Source of the DNA: Parabacteroides sp. PF5-6
GTDB taxonomy: Bacteria > Bacteroidota > Bacteroidia > Bacteroidales > Tannerellaceae
Assembly: GCF_029504695.1 (NCBI RefSeq)
Contig: NZ_JAQFIN010000002.1
Location: 310,001 to 374,000 of the forward strand
Length of the DNA: 64,000 nt
Direction of reading: 5' to 3'
The position numbers and the translations under genes were made by a program. This document shows positions 44,901 through 53,174 of the stretch, piece after piece. The notes beneath the pieces are model-generated. The model had not been told where the DNA came from. It saw nothing but the letters and a program-made list of their open reading frames with translations, and did no database searches. How positions within the stretch are numbered: the stretch's first letter is position 1; the number at the start of each line of letters is the position of its first letter.

Positions 44901-46298
44901 CGCCCTGTATTCCTGACAGGCTTGGTCGCTTCGCTCGGTTTTGTACCGATGGCGATAGCCACTTCGGCGGGGGCTGAGGTGCAACGCCCGTTGGCAACGG
45001 TCGTTATCGGTGGATTATTGGTATCGACATTCCTTACGCTTATTATCATTCCGGTGTTTTACCGGCTTATCGGTGTGTTTAACGTGTCTATGCGTAAATG
45101 GAAGAAAAGAAACATTACGCCCGTTGCCGGCTTGATTATTCTCTTATTGATGATATCCGGTGGTATGCAGGCGCAACAAACAGTCACCCTGGATGAAGTG
45201 ATTAGTATGGCTAAACAGAACAATCCCCGGTTAAAAGCCGCCGCAACCGCTATCGATCGCCATAAAGCCACCCGGGGCGAAACGTGGGATTTAGGGAATA
45301 CCTCGTTCGACTACTCCTGGGGACAGCTCAACGGCACCAACCGCAACGACCGCGAACTGGGTATCTCGCAAGCGATCGGTTCGCTTGTCACCCCTTTTTA
45401 TCGGAACTCGTTAGTAAAACATCAGGCAAATACCGCTACTTTTTACCGCAATATGGTAGAAAAAGAGGTGACCGCCGAAGCCAAACGCGCCTGGGCCTAT
45501 TACCAGTACGCCTACCATAAAAAGCAAATGATGGGCGAGCAGAACCAATTGGCGGAACAGCTTCTGCACACCGGCGACTTGCGCTATCAACAAGGGGAGA
45601 TTACTCTATTGGAAAAGAATATGACTTCGGCACAGGCTGCCTCGATGAAAAACAAAGTATTCCAGGCAGAAGAAGAGTTTAAGGTCGCTGCCGCCCGTCT
45701 GCAATGGGTTTGTTTTTCCGATGTTCCGGTCATTCCGGCCGATACCTTATTAAAGAAATACGATGCGGATATCATGCAGGCGGAGCTTTCTTACGACCAC
45801 CTCTCCTACTTCAACAGCAAACAATCCGAATCCGTGGCGCAGGTTTCTATCGAAAGGAGCCGTTTCTTCCCCGAGTTCTCGGTGGGTTATCAACGACAGA
45901 ATATCCTGCCCGACAAAGGATTACATTCCTGGACGGTCGGCATTTCCCTTCCGCTTGTATTCAACGCGCAGTCGAGCCGGGTAAAACAGGCCAAACTGGA
46001 AGCCCGTATCGCCGGATATGAAGCGGAAGATAATATCCGTCAACTGAATAACAAAGTGTATGAACTGAAAGCAGACCTGCGCAAGTACGGCGAGAGTATT
46101 CGTTTCTTCGAAACCTCTGCCCTATCCGAAGCGGATGCGATGATACACGCTGCCCAACTGCAATTGAAATACAGTGAAACGGATATCAGTGATTTTATAC
46201 AGAGCATGAACAGCGCATTGGAAATAAAACAATCGTATATAGAAATGATTTATCAATACAATGTATCTGCATTGGAATATGAATTATATAATAACTAA
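41976..46298 (+). CDS. CusA/CzcA-type RND metal efflux pump fused to TolC-like channel
   Basis: A 1440-residue fusion. Residues 1 to about 1035 are a heavy-metal RND pump (LPVDAVPDITNNQVQI, DFGIVVDGSIVIVEG, GAEFIPTLDEGDFAMQM, IALFGVSVLNGILML). Residues 1067-1440 are an outer-membrane-factor (TolC) domain with its two long coiled-coil repeats. Between them, a basic stretch (MRKWKKRN from residue 1039), a hydrophobic segment and a signal-peptidase-like site (GGMQA|QQ, after residue 1066) look like the signal peptide of a once separate CusC. The fusion is known in Bacteroides-type pumps. It likely exports Cu, Ag, Zn, Co or Cd with the CusB-like adaptor encoded 11 bases later. Confidence 0.93.
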   Translation: MFDKIIRFSVKRKLLIGFMTLILLVAGIYAMLTLPVDAVPDITNNQVQIVTVSPTLAPQEVEQLITFPIEVAMSNIMNVVEIRSVSRFGLSLVTVVFKENVPTLDARQLINEQIQTVSGEIPADLGVPELMPITTGLGEIYQYVLEVAPGYEDRYDAMELRTIQDWIVKRQLSGIPGIVEINSFGGYLKQYEVAVDPDALYSLNITIGEVFEALHKNNQNTGGSYIEKAGKAYYIRSEGMIKSLTDIEQVVITNRGGIPIHIDDIGVVRYGSPKRFGAMTKDGQGECVGGIAMMLKGANANVVTAELEKRVELVQKMLPEGVSIEPYLNRSELVDRNISTVIRNLVEGALIVFLVLIVFLGNIRAGLIVASVIPLSMLFGFIMMRLFSVSANLMSLGAIDFGIVVDGSIVIVEGILAHLYTKQFYGQKLSPQSMDNEIVNGTKGVVHSATFAVLIILLVFFPILMLQGIEGKYFTPMAQTLVFCIIGALILSLTYVPMMASLFLKKTIRQTRTFADRFFDGLNKLYRRLLQRCLRFSLTTLAIAFLALGGSLLLFTKLGAEFIPTLDEGDFAMQMTLPAGSSLTRSIEASDQAEKILMHQFPEIKHVVAKIGTAEVPTDPMAIEDADIMIVMKPFKEWTSAGSRAEMVEKMKAALDTIADVEFNFSQPIQLRFNELMTGAKADIAIKLYGEDMEELYAKAREASRYIKQVPGADDVLVEQTMGLPQLVVNYDRSKLARYGVDVEELNNIIRTAYAGEVAGTVFENERRFDLVVRLDHEKVEDFNLNKFFIRTADGIQIPVTELAQVELISGPLQINRDATKRRIVIGVNVRDADIQQVVERIQTVLDENIKLQPGYYFEYGGQFENLQNAIDTLLVVIPIALLLILLLLFFAFRSLTYTLVVFSTVPLSMIGGVLALWIRGLPFSISAGVGFIALFGVSVLNGILMLNHFKALSKGTTYKMATDKIIKKGTPHLLRPVFLTGLVASLGFVPMAIATSAGAEVQRPLATVVIGGLLVSTFLTLIIIPVFYRLIGVFNVSMRKWKKRNITPVAGLIILLLMISGGMQAQQTVTLDEVISMAKQNNPRLKAAATAIDRHKATRGETWDLGNTSFDYSWGQLNGTNRNDRELGISQAIGSLVTPFYRNSLVKHQANTATFYRNMVEKEVTAEAKRAWAYYQYAYHKKQMMGEQNQLAEQLLHTGDLRYQQGEITLLEKNMTSAQAASMKNKVFQAEEEFKVAAARLQWVCFSDVPVIPADTLLKKYDADIMQAELSYDHLSYFNSKQSESVAQVSIERSRFFPEFSVGYQRQNILPDKGLHSWTVGISLPLVFNAQSSRVKQAKLEARIAGYEAEDNIRQLNNKVYELKADLRKYGESIRFFETSALSEADAMIHAAQLQLKYSETDISDFIQSMNSALEIKQSYIEMIYQYNVSALEYELYNN

Positions 46299-46309
46299 TT
46301 GAAGAAACG

Positions 46310-47212
46310 ATGAAAACGATTTATATATCAGTAGCAGCCTTGTTATTTACCGTAGCATGCAGCAGTCCCGGGAACAAGAAAGCCGAAGAAGCAATCGAAA
46401 TAAAAACAGAAGTGATTGCGGTTGAACCGGAAGTCAACGACTCGTTAACGACGGATGCCGTCACATCCGCCACATCACTGGCGAAGGACGTGACATTCAA
46501 CGGGACCTTTGTACTTTCGCCACAACGCCACGCCTCCGTATCCCTGTCGATCGACGGCATAGTGAAAAACACCTCCCTGTTGCCCGGCCAATACGTACGA
46601 AAAGGTGAATTGTTGGCTACGCTTGAAAATCCGGAGTTTATCAACCTGCAGCAGAACTATCTCGACGCGGCCGCCCAATGCGACTTCCTGGAAGCGGAAT
46701 ACAAGCGGCAGGAGATTCTCGCCCGCGAAGCAGCGGCCTCACAAAAGAAATTCCAGCAAAGCAAAGCCGATTACCTGTCGATGAAAAGCCGGAAAGAGGC
46801 CGCAGCGGCACAACTAAGTATATTTGGCGTATCGGTGCAGGCATTACAAGCAAACGGTATTATGCCTTTACTCGAAGTATATGCTCCCATAAGCGGTTAT
46901 ATCTCCAACCTGCAGATGAATCTCGGCAAACATATCGCGGCCGGAGAAGCGCTCTGTGAGATTATCGATAAAAACAATACGTTGATTAAACTGATGGCCT
47001 ATGAAAAAGACCTGGGTAAAATAAAAACGGGCTGCCCTATCACGTTCCGGGTCAACGGCATGGGCGATGAAACGTTTGAAGGTGAGATCATTTCCGTCGG
47101 ACAGGCTGTCGATAACGTCAACCGCTCACTCGAGGTCTATGCCAAGGTGATGGAAAACAACGAATTGTTTCGTCCAGGCATGTATGTTAACGCAAGGATT
47201 GTGCAAAAATAA
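46310..47212 (+). CDS. RND efflux periplasmic adaptor (CusB-like) lipoprotein
   Basis: A 300-residue membrane-fusion protein with a lipoprotein signal (LFTVAC), a lipoyl/barrel-sandwich domain (SIDGIVKNTSLLPGQYVRKGELLATLENPEF), a hairpin coiled coil (about 110-165) and a C-terminal beta-barrel domain (CPITFRVNGMGDETFEGEIISVG). It links the inner-membrane pump to the TolC part. No Met-rich N-terminal metal-binding segment as in Escherichia coli CusB is seen. Confidence 0.93.
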   Translation: MKTIYISVAALLFTVACSSPGNKKAEEAIEIKTEVIAVEPEVNDSLTTDAVTSATSLAKDVTFNGTFVLSPQRHASVSLSIDGIVKNTSLLPGQYVRKGELLATLENPEFINLQQNYLDAAAQCDFLEAEYKRQEILAREAAASQKKFQQSKADYLSMKSRKEAAAAQLSIFGVSVQALQANGIMPLLEVYAPISGYISNLQMNLGKHIAAGEALCEIIDKNNTLIKLMAYEKDLGKIKTGCPITFRVNGMGDETFEGEIISVGQAVDNVNRSLEVYAKVMENNELFRPGMYVNARIVQK

Positions 47213-47227
47213 CTACTTTTGTCTGTC

Positions 47228-48310
47228 ATGACCGATGCAGGAAAGAAATACGGAACGAAATACAGGTGGTCACTGGTTATCATATCGGTGGCAGTAAGCT
47301 TTCTGATTCATATTCCTGAGTTGATAGACTTACTGGGAGGGCTCGAGAACCACAATGTGTTTCCGGGTATTCAAACATTAGAAGTCATCAATGAAATCTT
47401 CTTTTCCTTCGTGGCGCTTCTTTTCCTTTTCTGGTTGACAACGGTCGTTTTCCGGTTCAACGAAACAACAGCAAAGATCAGTTGGCAAAAGCTCATACTT
47501 TCCTTTCTACTCTGTTGGCTGGCGAGTACGCTATTAAGCAATGCATTCTACCACTTGCATCAGTCGTTTGATATACTGGCTGTGCAATCTACCGCGCACC
47601 ATTATCTACACCCCATTCGCGATTTTATTATTTCGGGCGTAGTGACCGGTAGTTGTTACATTATTTATATCACTCGCCGGCAGCAAAAGATCCTGTTGGA
47701 GAACCAGCAACTGAAACTCGAGAATATCCTCAGTCAGTACGAGTCGCTCAAGAGCCAATTAAACCCGCACATGCTTTTCAACTCGCTCAATACCCTGCGC
47801 TCGCTGATTCGCGAGGAACCGGTGAAAGCACAAAACTATACCCAGGAACTATCCAACGTACTTCGGTATATGCTCCAGGAGAACGATTCAAAGCATACCA
47901 CGCTTGCCCGGGAACTTGAATTTATCGAAGGCTACACCTTCTTGTTGGAAATGCGTTACGAGGACAATCTCGTCTTTGAAATAGAAACCGACAAACATTT
48001 CAACAGTCACCTGCTTCCGCCAATGTCGTTGCAGGTACTGATAGAGAATGCCGTCAAGCATAATGAGATCAGCAACCGGCATCCGCTAAGAGTCAGCATC
48101 CGTACAACCGACGATGGTATGTTACATGTCTGCAATCCCAGACAACCCAAACGCACCGACAGCTCGGGCACGGGCATTGGACTGGACAATCTGGTGAAGC
48201 GCTACCATCTGCTTTTTGATAAAGAAATTACAATTGACAGGAATGAAAAGACGTTTTGCGTCAGCATTCCTTTAATAAATCCCGGCAACCATGAAAACAC
48301 TGATCATTGA
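47228..48310 (+). CDS. LytS/YehU-type sensor histidine kinase
   Basis: A 360-residue kinase with four predicted membrane helices in the first 145 residues, a coiled linker, and the His_kinase motif LKSQLNPHMLFNSLNTLRSLI (phosphoacceptor His). It is followed by the ATPase region PPMSLQVLIENAVKHN and GTGIGLDNLVKRY. An ATG at 47228 is preferred to the TTG nine bases earlier. It begins 15 bases after cusB and overlaps the regulator gene by 20 bases, so the pair is in the metal-efflux operon. Confidence 0.9.
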   Translation: MTDAGKKYGTKYRWSLVIISVAVSFLIHIPELIDLLGGLENHNVFPGIQTLEVINEIFFSFVALLFLFWLTTVVFRFNETTAKISWQKLILSFLLCWLASTLLSNAFYHLHQSFDILAVQSTAHHYLHPIRDFIISGVVTGSCYIIYITRRQQKILLENQQLKLENILSQYESLKSQLNPHMLFNSLNTLRSLIREEPVKAQNYTQELSNVLRYMLQENDSKHTTLARELEFIEGYTFLLEMRYEDNLVFEIETDKHFNSHLLPPMSLQVLIENAVKHNEISNRHPLRVSIRTTDDGMLHVCNPRQPKRTDSSGTGIGLDNLVKRYHLLFDKEITIDRNEKTFCVSIPLINPGNHENTDH

Positions 48311-49052
48311 AGACGAAAAGGCGGCGGTCAACAACCTGAAAACCTTATTGACCGATATGGCGCCCCAATGCAGTATCGTGGGGATTGCCGATTCGATCGT
48401 TGAAAGCATCAAATGGTTACAGACGAACCCCATGCCGGACCTTGTTTTTATGGATATTCACCTGGCCGATGGTTCCGCTTTCGAGATATTCGAACATGTC
48501 ACGATCAATTGTCCGATCATCTTTACCACCGCTTACGACGAATACGCGCTCCGTGCTTTCAAAGTAAACAGCATCGACTACCTATTGAAACCCATTGGAG
48601 AAAAAGACATGCAACGCGCCTTCGAGAAACTACGTTCATTCACAAAAGCCAACCCGCCGGAGAATCACTCACTATCGGAACTGATCCAATCGATGAACCG
48701 GCAAAAGCAATACAAAAATTACTTCCTCATTCCGAATAAAGGAAGTAAACTCCTGCCGTTGCCTACGGAGTCCATCGCCTGCTTCTACATCGAAAACGGA
48801 GTAGTAAAAGCACTTACCAAAGAAAATAACACCTTTATTATTCCACACACCCTGGAAGAACTGACGGACGACCTTGACCCCGCCCATTTCTTCCGTGCCA
48901 ACCGGCAATATATCATCGCCAAAGAAGCGGTGAAAGATATGGATTACTGGTTCAACGGACGATTGTCCGTTAACCTTATCGTACCCACAAAAGATAAAAT
49001 CCTGGTCACCAAATCACGGGTAAGTGAGTTCAAAGAGTGGTTCGGCAGGTGA
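48291..49052 (+). CDS. LytTR-type response regulator
   Basis: A 253-residue regulator with a receiver domain (IIEDEKAAVNNL; phosphoacceptor Asp in DLVFMDIHLADG; TTAYDEYALRAF; DYLLKPI) and a C-terminal LytTR DNA-binding domain (ESIACFYIENGVVKALTKENNTF, HFFRANRQYIIAKEAV, LIVPTKDKILVTKSRVSEFKEWFG). Its start overlaps the kinase stop, ensuring coupled synthesis. It probably controls the adjacent efflux genes, which lie upstream in the same direction. Confidence 0.92.
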   Translation: MKTLIIEDEKAAVNNLKTLLTDMAPQCSIVGIADSIVESIKWLQTNPMPDLVFMDIHLADGSAFEIFEHVTINCPIIFTTAYDEYALRAFKVNSIDYLLKPIGEKDMQRAFEKLRSFTKANPPENHSLSELIQSMNRQKQYKNYFLIPNKGSKLLPLPTESIACFYIENGVVKALTKENNTFIIPHTLEELTDDLDPAHFFRANRQYIIAKEAVKDMDYWFNGRLSVNLIVPTKDKILVTKSRVSEFKEWFGR

Positions 49053-49152
49053 TCTTCAGGCATCACACTCTTTCTTTCAATCGTTACATGAACGATATCG
49101 CCGAGAATAAAGTCAAGAATATGTGGAATATGGATCCTGCAAGAACGGCAGA

Positions 49153-49181
49153 TGCCACAAAAAAGTAGTAACTTTGTGGCA
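49153..49181 (+). promoter_or_regulatory. abiE module 2 promoter with operator inverted repeat
   Basis: Perfect nine-base arms TGCCACAAA (49153-49161) and TTTGTGGCA (49173-49181) flank 11 bases. The right arm overlaps the -7 box TAACTTTG (49169-49176). Its position on the promoter fits AbiEi-type autorepression. It also rules out the upstream ATG at 49152 as the start. Confidence 0.75.
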
Positions 49182-49193
49182 AAACTTAGATTT

Positions 49194-49799
49194 ATGAGTG
49201 CAAACAGTTCTTATAAGGCGATGTACGACATTGTGGAACAAGCTAAAGATGGAACAATTATCATTCCTGATGATTTCATAACATGTGGCACTCCTGATGC
49301 TGTCCGTTCGGGATTAAGCCGTCTGTGCCGTAATGGAAAGCTGCATCGCTTTGCAAAAGGTATTTATTATATACCATTATATGATAAGTGGGATGGGACA
49401 CTACGTGAACCATCACTGGATGCTATAGCCTTAAAGATTGCGCAAAGAGATAATGCACGCATCATACCAACCGGGGCCTACGCTCTCAATAAACTTGGTC
49501 TGTCTACGCAAGTTCCGGCTAATATCGTATATATAACGGATGGCTCTGCACGACAGGTCAAATTTGGTGAGGGGAAAAATATAACATTCCGCCATAGCAA
49601 CGATTTAGGCAACTTTGCCTACCACTCTAAGCTGATGCAACTGGCCGTACTTGCCATGCGGGAAATTGGTGAAAAGGAGATAACGGAAGCACAAGTGACA
49701 AAAATAAAGAATATGATAACAGAACATGTTTCGGAACAAGACTTCAAACACGATATAGTGCTTGCTCCAACATGGGTAAAAACGATATTGCAACGGTGA
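49194..49799 (+). CDS. DUF6088 / AbiEi-like antitoxin (module 2)
   Basis: A 201-residue protein with an N-terminal winged helix (FITCGTPDAVRSGLSRLCRNGKLHRFAKGIYYIP) and an AbiEi-like domain (ALNKLGLSTQVPANIVYITDGSARQVKFGEGKNITFRH). DUF6088 proteins are paired with AbiEii toxins in Bacteroidota. The start at 49194 follows the -7 box. The toxin gene starts 28 bases before its stop. Confidence 0.85.
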   Translation: MSANSSYKAMYDIVEQAKDGTIIIPDDFITCGTPDAVRSGLSRLCRNGKLHRFAKGIYYIPLYDKWDGTLREPSLDAIALKIAQRDNARIIPTGAYALNKLGLSTQVPANIVYITDGSARQVKFGEGKNITFRHSNDLGNFAYHSKLMQLAVLAMREIGEKEITEAQVTKIKNMITEHVSEQDFKHDIVLAPTWVKTILQR

Positions 49800-50833
49800 A
49801 ATTTATCGATTTGTCAGGAGAAGACCGCACGGATATACTCGACCGCGTTTCTACGGAGCTAAACATACGACAGCGGGAGGTAATTGAAAAGGACTGGTGG
49901 GTAACTGCAGTACTCCGCGCCATGTTTTGCCTGCCATACGCCAAGCACTTATCTTTCAAAGGAGGGACATCACTAAGTAAGTGTTGGCACCTGATTGATC
50001 GATTTTCGGAAGATATAGACATTGCCATTGACAGGGAATATCTTGGCTTCAGCGGTTCATTGTCAAAAACACAAATCAATGATAAATTGCGCCGCGCCAC
50101 TTGTAGCTTTGTAAGAGAGACTATGCAGCACGATTTGACTGAACAGTTGCGTAAAAACGGCATCGCCGAAGACAAGTTCCGGGTAAATGTTGATATAACC
50201 CCCATCTCCACCACCGACCCGGAGACCATAAACATCAACTATGATTCCGTTTTGAGTTTTTCCATTGATAGAGAAGACGGCCTGTACGTACTTCCCAAAG
50301 TAAAAGTAGAGGTGAGTGGTAGGTCTATGAATGACCCGGTGAGCGAAGTATATCTTGACTCAATGATTGACCAAGTCTATCCGAAAGCACCTTTTACAGA
50401 ACCGAAGTTCAATGTACGTGCTGTCCTTCCCGAACGCACTTTCCTTGAAAAAATATTCCTTTTGCATGAGGAGTTTGCCAAGCCAAAGGAACAGATTCGT
50501 GTGGAACGGATGTCACGACATATGTATGACATTGGCCAAATGTTGAAAACGCCAATAGCCAAACGTGCTACTGGCGATGCCAAACTTTACCGTCAGGTGA
50601 TAGAGCATCGCCGCATTTTTATCGGTTTACATCGATTTGACTACGACACACTTTATTCGAAAACTCTTAACATCATTCCCCCATATTCCATTATAGACCA
50701 GTGGGAAGCTGACTACGAGAATATGCGCCTGCACATGATATATGGAGAATCCGTTTCATTTGAAGAGTTGGTAAGCAATCTCAAAGACTTGAATGATCAA
50801 ATAAGAGATTTACATATACACTTCACTAATTAG
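49772..50833 (+). CDS. AbiEii/AbiGii nucleotidyltransferase toxin (module 2)
   Basis: A 353-residue nucleotidyltransferase-fold toxin with LSFKGGTSLSKCW and DRFSEDIDIAID (about 68-92), the family active site, plus FLEKIFLLHEEFAKP and MYDIGQML. It overlaps the antitoxin gene by 28 bases. Its last eight bases overlap the convergent S41 peptidase gene. It differs strongly from module 1 in sequence and length, so it is not a recent duplicate. Confidence 0.87.
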   Translation: MGKNDIATVKFIDLSGEDRTDILDRVSTELNIRQREVIEKDWWVTAVLRAMFCLPYAKHLSFKGGTSLSKCWHLIDRFSEDIDIAIDREYLGFSGSLSKTQINDKLRRATCSFVRETMQHDLTEQLRKNGIAEDKFRVNVDITPISTTDPETININYDSVLSFSIDREDGLYVLPKVKVEVSGRSMNDPVSEVYLDSMIDQVYPKAPFTEPKFNVRAVLPERTFLEKIFLLHEEFAKPKEQIRVERMSRHMYDIGQMLKTPIAKRATGDAKLYRQVIEHRRIFIGLHRFDYDTLYSKTLNIIPPYSIIDQWEADYENMRLHMIYGESVSFEELVSNLKDLNDQIRDLHIHFTN

Positions 50834-52442
50834 ATCGCATCTGATCCAACAAATAAAGGATCTCTGCATGCTTATCAAATTTATACTGTTGATAATCCGG
50901 GTAGGTGAGCATGATATCCGGCCAGAAGATATTAGCGCGACGATCGTTTACGGGCAGGAACAATTGCAGGGAATTGGAGATGGAGCCCTCCAGTTGAGTG
51001 GCCGGAAGGCGGAAAGGCGTTTGCTCCATATAGGTGTTCGGGGCTTGCATGCTGGGGACGCCGACTACGGTCGCTCCCATTTTCCAGAGATAAAAGGCAA
51101 AGTGAAAAGCCGCGCTGAAGGTCCATTCGTCTGTCAGTACGTATATCTTCCCTGGGTGATAAATCGGCTGCCCTTCTTGCTGGGTCAATACGTCGCGGTT
51201 GCTGCACATGCTTTGGTCGATGAAGCGCTGACGCAAGGAACGGATATCGCAGGTGTCACAGACCGCATTCTTTACCTTTATATAATCGCCCAACGCATAA
51301 CTCCCACGATACATTTTATTCAACCGCTCAAGGCTTATATTCTGTTTCTTGAGGTATAAATCGGATACATATTTATAGGTAACGGCTTCCATATCGGTTT
51401 TCAGATACGCATCGCCATAGAGCTGGTAAAGTACAGGCAGGGTGATCGGCGTCCAGCCCCCTCCGTTTAGCCTCAGGTCGATAATCAACGCTTTGCTCTT
51501 ATGCCTTTTCATCTCGGACAACAGATTATAAAACTCTTCCGACAAAGAAGGAACACCCGCTAACGCCGCCAACGTATCGGCCGGCATCTCTTTTTTCAAC
51601 GTCCAATCATAGAAGCTCTTCAACTGATCGTATGCCCCCGGCCATCGACGATCGAGGACGTATTCGAAGTTCTCACGCGCCATGACGCTTGTCAGTTTGA
51701 AAAACATCACTTCTTTTCTCTCGTCCAGGAAGTTATATGAGAGATAGTTGCCCGCCGGTATTTTCTCCCATTCCGGGAGCTTCGCCCATTCCCGATTCAG
51801 CCACTCTTCGCGACCGATAAAAGGCAATACGAACGTTCTCTTTTCACCGTCAGCCGTTTCAACCGTCAGATTCACATTCTCCTGGGGTTCGGGAAACAAT
51901 TTGGTATTGATATCCGGATGGGAAAAGCTGGCGGCCAGGTGTGCATAACTGCCAAACACATTCTCACTGGCTTCGATCGCCGCCGTTCGTTTAAGCAACT
52001 GATCGACCGAGCAATCGTTTATACGCTCCACACGACTCCCCAGCAGTTCTTTGTATTCATCCGGCAAGCCACTAAGTATCAACCCGTCGGGAATCACCCG
52101 CATCTGAAGAGGCAGATATCTTTTCAGGTCCCTCACCGACGACTGCGGAAGGCTCACATACGTATGCCCGTCCTGCAAGTTGGCCAGGAACTCGGAGACC
52201 TTATCGGCAAACTCGGAAACAGTATAATCCTTCGCCCCCAATTCATCCTTCAAAAGAGCAGCCTGCTCATGAAAGAAAACCTTCCCGCCAAAATGAGTGT
52301 ACGGATCCGGATGACTATCTTCCAGCAGTTTCACCAGATACGTAAAATCAGCCACAAGCGAATCCCGACGAGAAACCTCCTGAGCAACACCGGAATAATT
52401 GATTATCAAACTCAGACAAACAAGGGCACAAAGCTTTTTCAT
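50826..52442 (-). CDS. S41 family peptidase, exported
   Basis: A 538-residue periplasmic or surface protein with a signal peptide (YSGVAQ) and a C-terminal S41 protease domain: substrate strand ALIIDLRLNGGGWTPI and the serine loop LTDEWTFSAAFHFAFYL. S41 proteases act on C-terminal tails or damaged proteins; the N-terminal half (about 25-250) has no confident match but resembles the tricorn-like cap of Bacteroidales paralogues. ATG 52442 starts the signal peptide. A TACCTTTG -7 box lies at 52466-52473. It sits between two AbiE operons and its stop overlaps module 2. Confidence 0.87.
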   Translation of the reverse strand: MKKLCALVCLSLIINYSGVAQEVSRRDSLVADFTYLVKLLEDSHPDPYTHFGGKVFFHEQAALLKDELGAKDYTVSEFADKVSEFLANLQDGHTYVSLPQSSVRDLKRYLPLQMRVIPDGLILSGLPDEYKELLGSRVERINDCSVDQLLKRTAAIEASENVFGSYAHLAASFSHPDINTKLFPEPQENVNLTVETADGEKRTFVLPFIGREEWLNREWAKLPEWEKIPAGNYLSYNFLDERKEVMFFKLTSVMARENFEYVLDRRWPGAYDQLKSFYDWTLKKEMPADTLAALAGVPSLSEEFYNLLSEMKRHKSKALIIDLRLNGGGWTPITLPVLYQLYGDAYLKTDMEAVTYKYVSDLYLKKQNISLERLNKMYRGSYALGDYIKVKNAVCDTCDIRSLRQRFIDQSMCSNRDVLTQQEGQPIYHPGKIYVLTDEWTFSAAFHFAFYLWKMGATVVGVPSMQAPNTYMEQTPFRLPATQLEGSISNSLQLFLPVNDRRANIFWPDIMLTYPDYQQYKFDKHAEILYLLDQMRSN

Positions 52443-52465
52443 CACACCATCTATTGATTCAATCA

Positions 52466-52473
52466 CAAAGGTA
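52466..52473 (-). promoter_or_regulatory. -7 box of the S41 peptidase
   Basis: Read on the minus strand it is TACCTTTG, 24 bases upstream of the ATG at 52442 and consistent with that start. Confidence 0.6.
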
Positions 52474-52506
52474 AAAAAATCGGGCAATGGCTTTATAGGA
52501 GTTGTT

Positions 52507-52554
52507 GTTTTATTTCTATAATTCACTATATTTGCTGAATAATAGAAATAAAAC
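52507..52554 (+). promoter_or_regulatory. abiE module 3 promoter within a 13-bp inverted repeat
   Basis: Arms GTTTTATTTCTAT (52507-52519) and ATAGAAATAAAAC (52542-52554) are perfectly complementary with a 22-base gap. The gap holds the -7 box TATATTTG (52527-52534). A TTG at 52505-52507, 19 bases upstream, may be the -33 box. The right arm ends two bases before the ATG. Confidence 0.8.
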
Positions 52555-52556
52555 GA

Positions 52557-53174
52557 ATGAATTTCTTTGAATTTAAGGATAAGATGTTTGATTTGGCATG
52601 CTTTAATACCTATCAGGTATTCGCATGGCAACCGGATTTCGACCGTAATAACATCACACGCTGGCTAAAGAAAGGTTATCTTGTCCGGCTGAAGCAAGGT
52701 TATTATACCTTTCCCGAATACAAAGGGAAGCCGGACTATCCGCTCTACTTCGCCAACCGGATATACAGGCCTTCTTATATCAGTTTGCACACGGCATTAT
52801 CCTTTTACGGGATGATACCGGAAGCCGTTGTGCAAATAACCAGTGTGACATCGCTCAAGACCACGGCTTTCACAAATGATTTTGGGGAATATTCCTATCA
52901 TTCCTTGAAGAAGGATCTGATCTTTGGTTATGACCTGAAGCCTATGAAAGATAACCGAACGATACAGTTTGCAATGCCCGAGAAAGCCTTGCTTGACCTA
53001 TTGTATCTTTATCCTTTCTATGACAACCAACAGGAAATGGAAGAATTACGGCTGGATGAATATTATCTGCAAAACGACCTCAATACCGAATTGTTTATGG
53101 AGTTTGCAGAAAGATTCCAAAGTAAAGCCCTCGACCAACGGATTAAGCTGTTATTCAAAACATACGACCTATGA
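52557..53174 (+). CDS. AbiEi-like antitoxin (module 3)
   Basis: A 205-residue protein with an N-terminal winged helix (FDLACFNTYQVFAWQPDFDRNNITRWLKKGYLVRLKQGYYTFPEY; about 10-55) followed by an AbiEi-like domain (SYISLHTALSFYGMIPEAVVQITSVTSLKT). It shares the fold but little sequence with modules 1 and 2. The toxin start overlaps its stop by four bases (ATGA). Confidence 0.82.
   Translation: MNFFEFKDKMFDLACFNTYQVFAWQPDFDRNNITRWLKKGYLVRLKQGYYTFPEYKGKPDYPLYFANRIYRPSYISLHTALSFYGMIPEAVVQITSVTSLKTTAFTNDFGEYSYHSLKKDLIFGYDLKPMKDNRTIQFAMPEKALLDLLYLYPFYDNQQEMEELRLDEYYLQNDLNTELFMEFAERFQSKALDQRIKLLFKTYDL

Noticed and set aside
47214..47221. TACTTTTG in front of the LytS-type kinase
   Set aside because: It lies seven bases before the ATG with no -33 box; the genes are tightly spaced with cusB, so an operon explains expression better.
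52442..52631. Longer N-terminus of the S41 peptidase
   Set aside because: The added 63 residues cover both divergent promoters and the inverted repeat, and hide the signal peptide at an internal Met.
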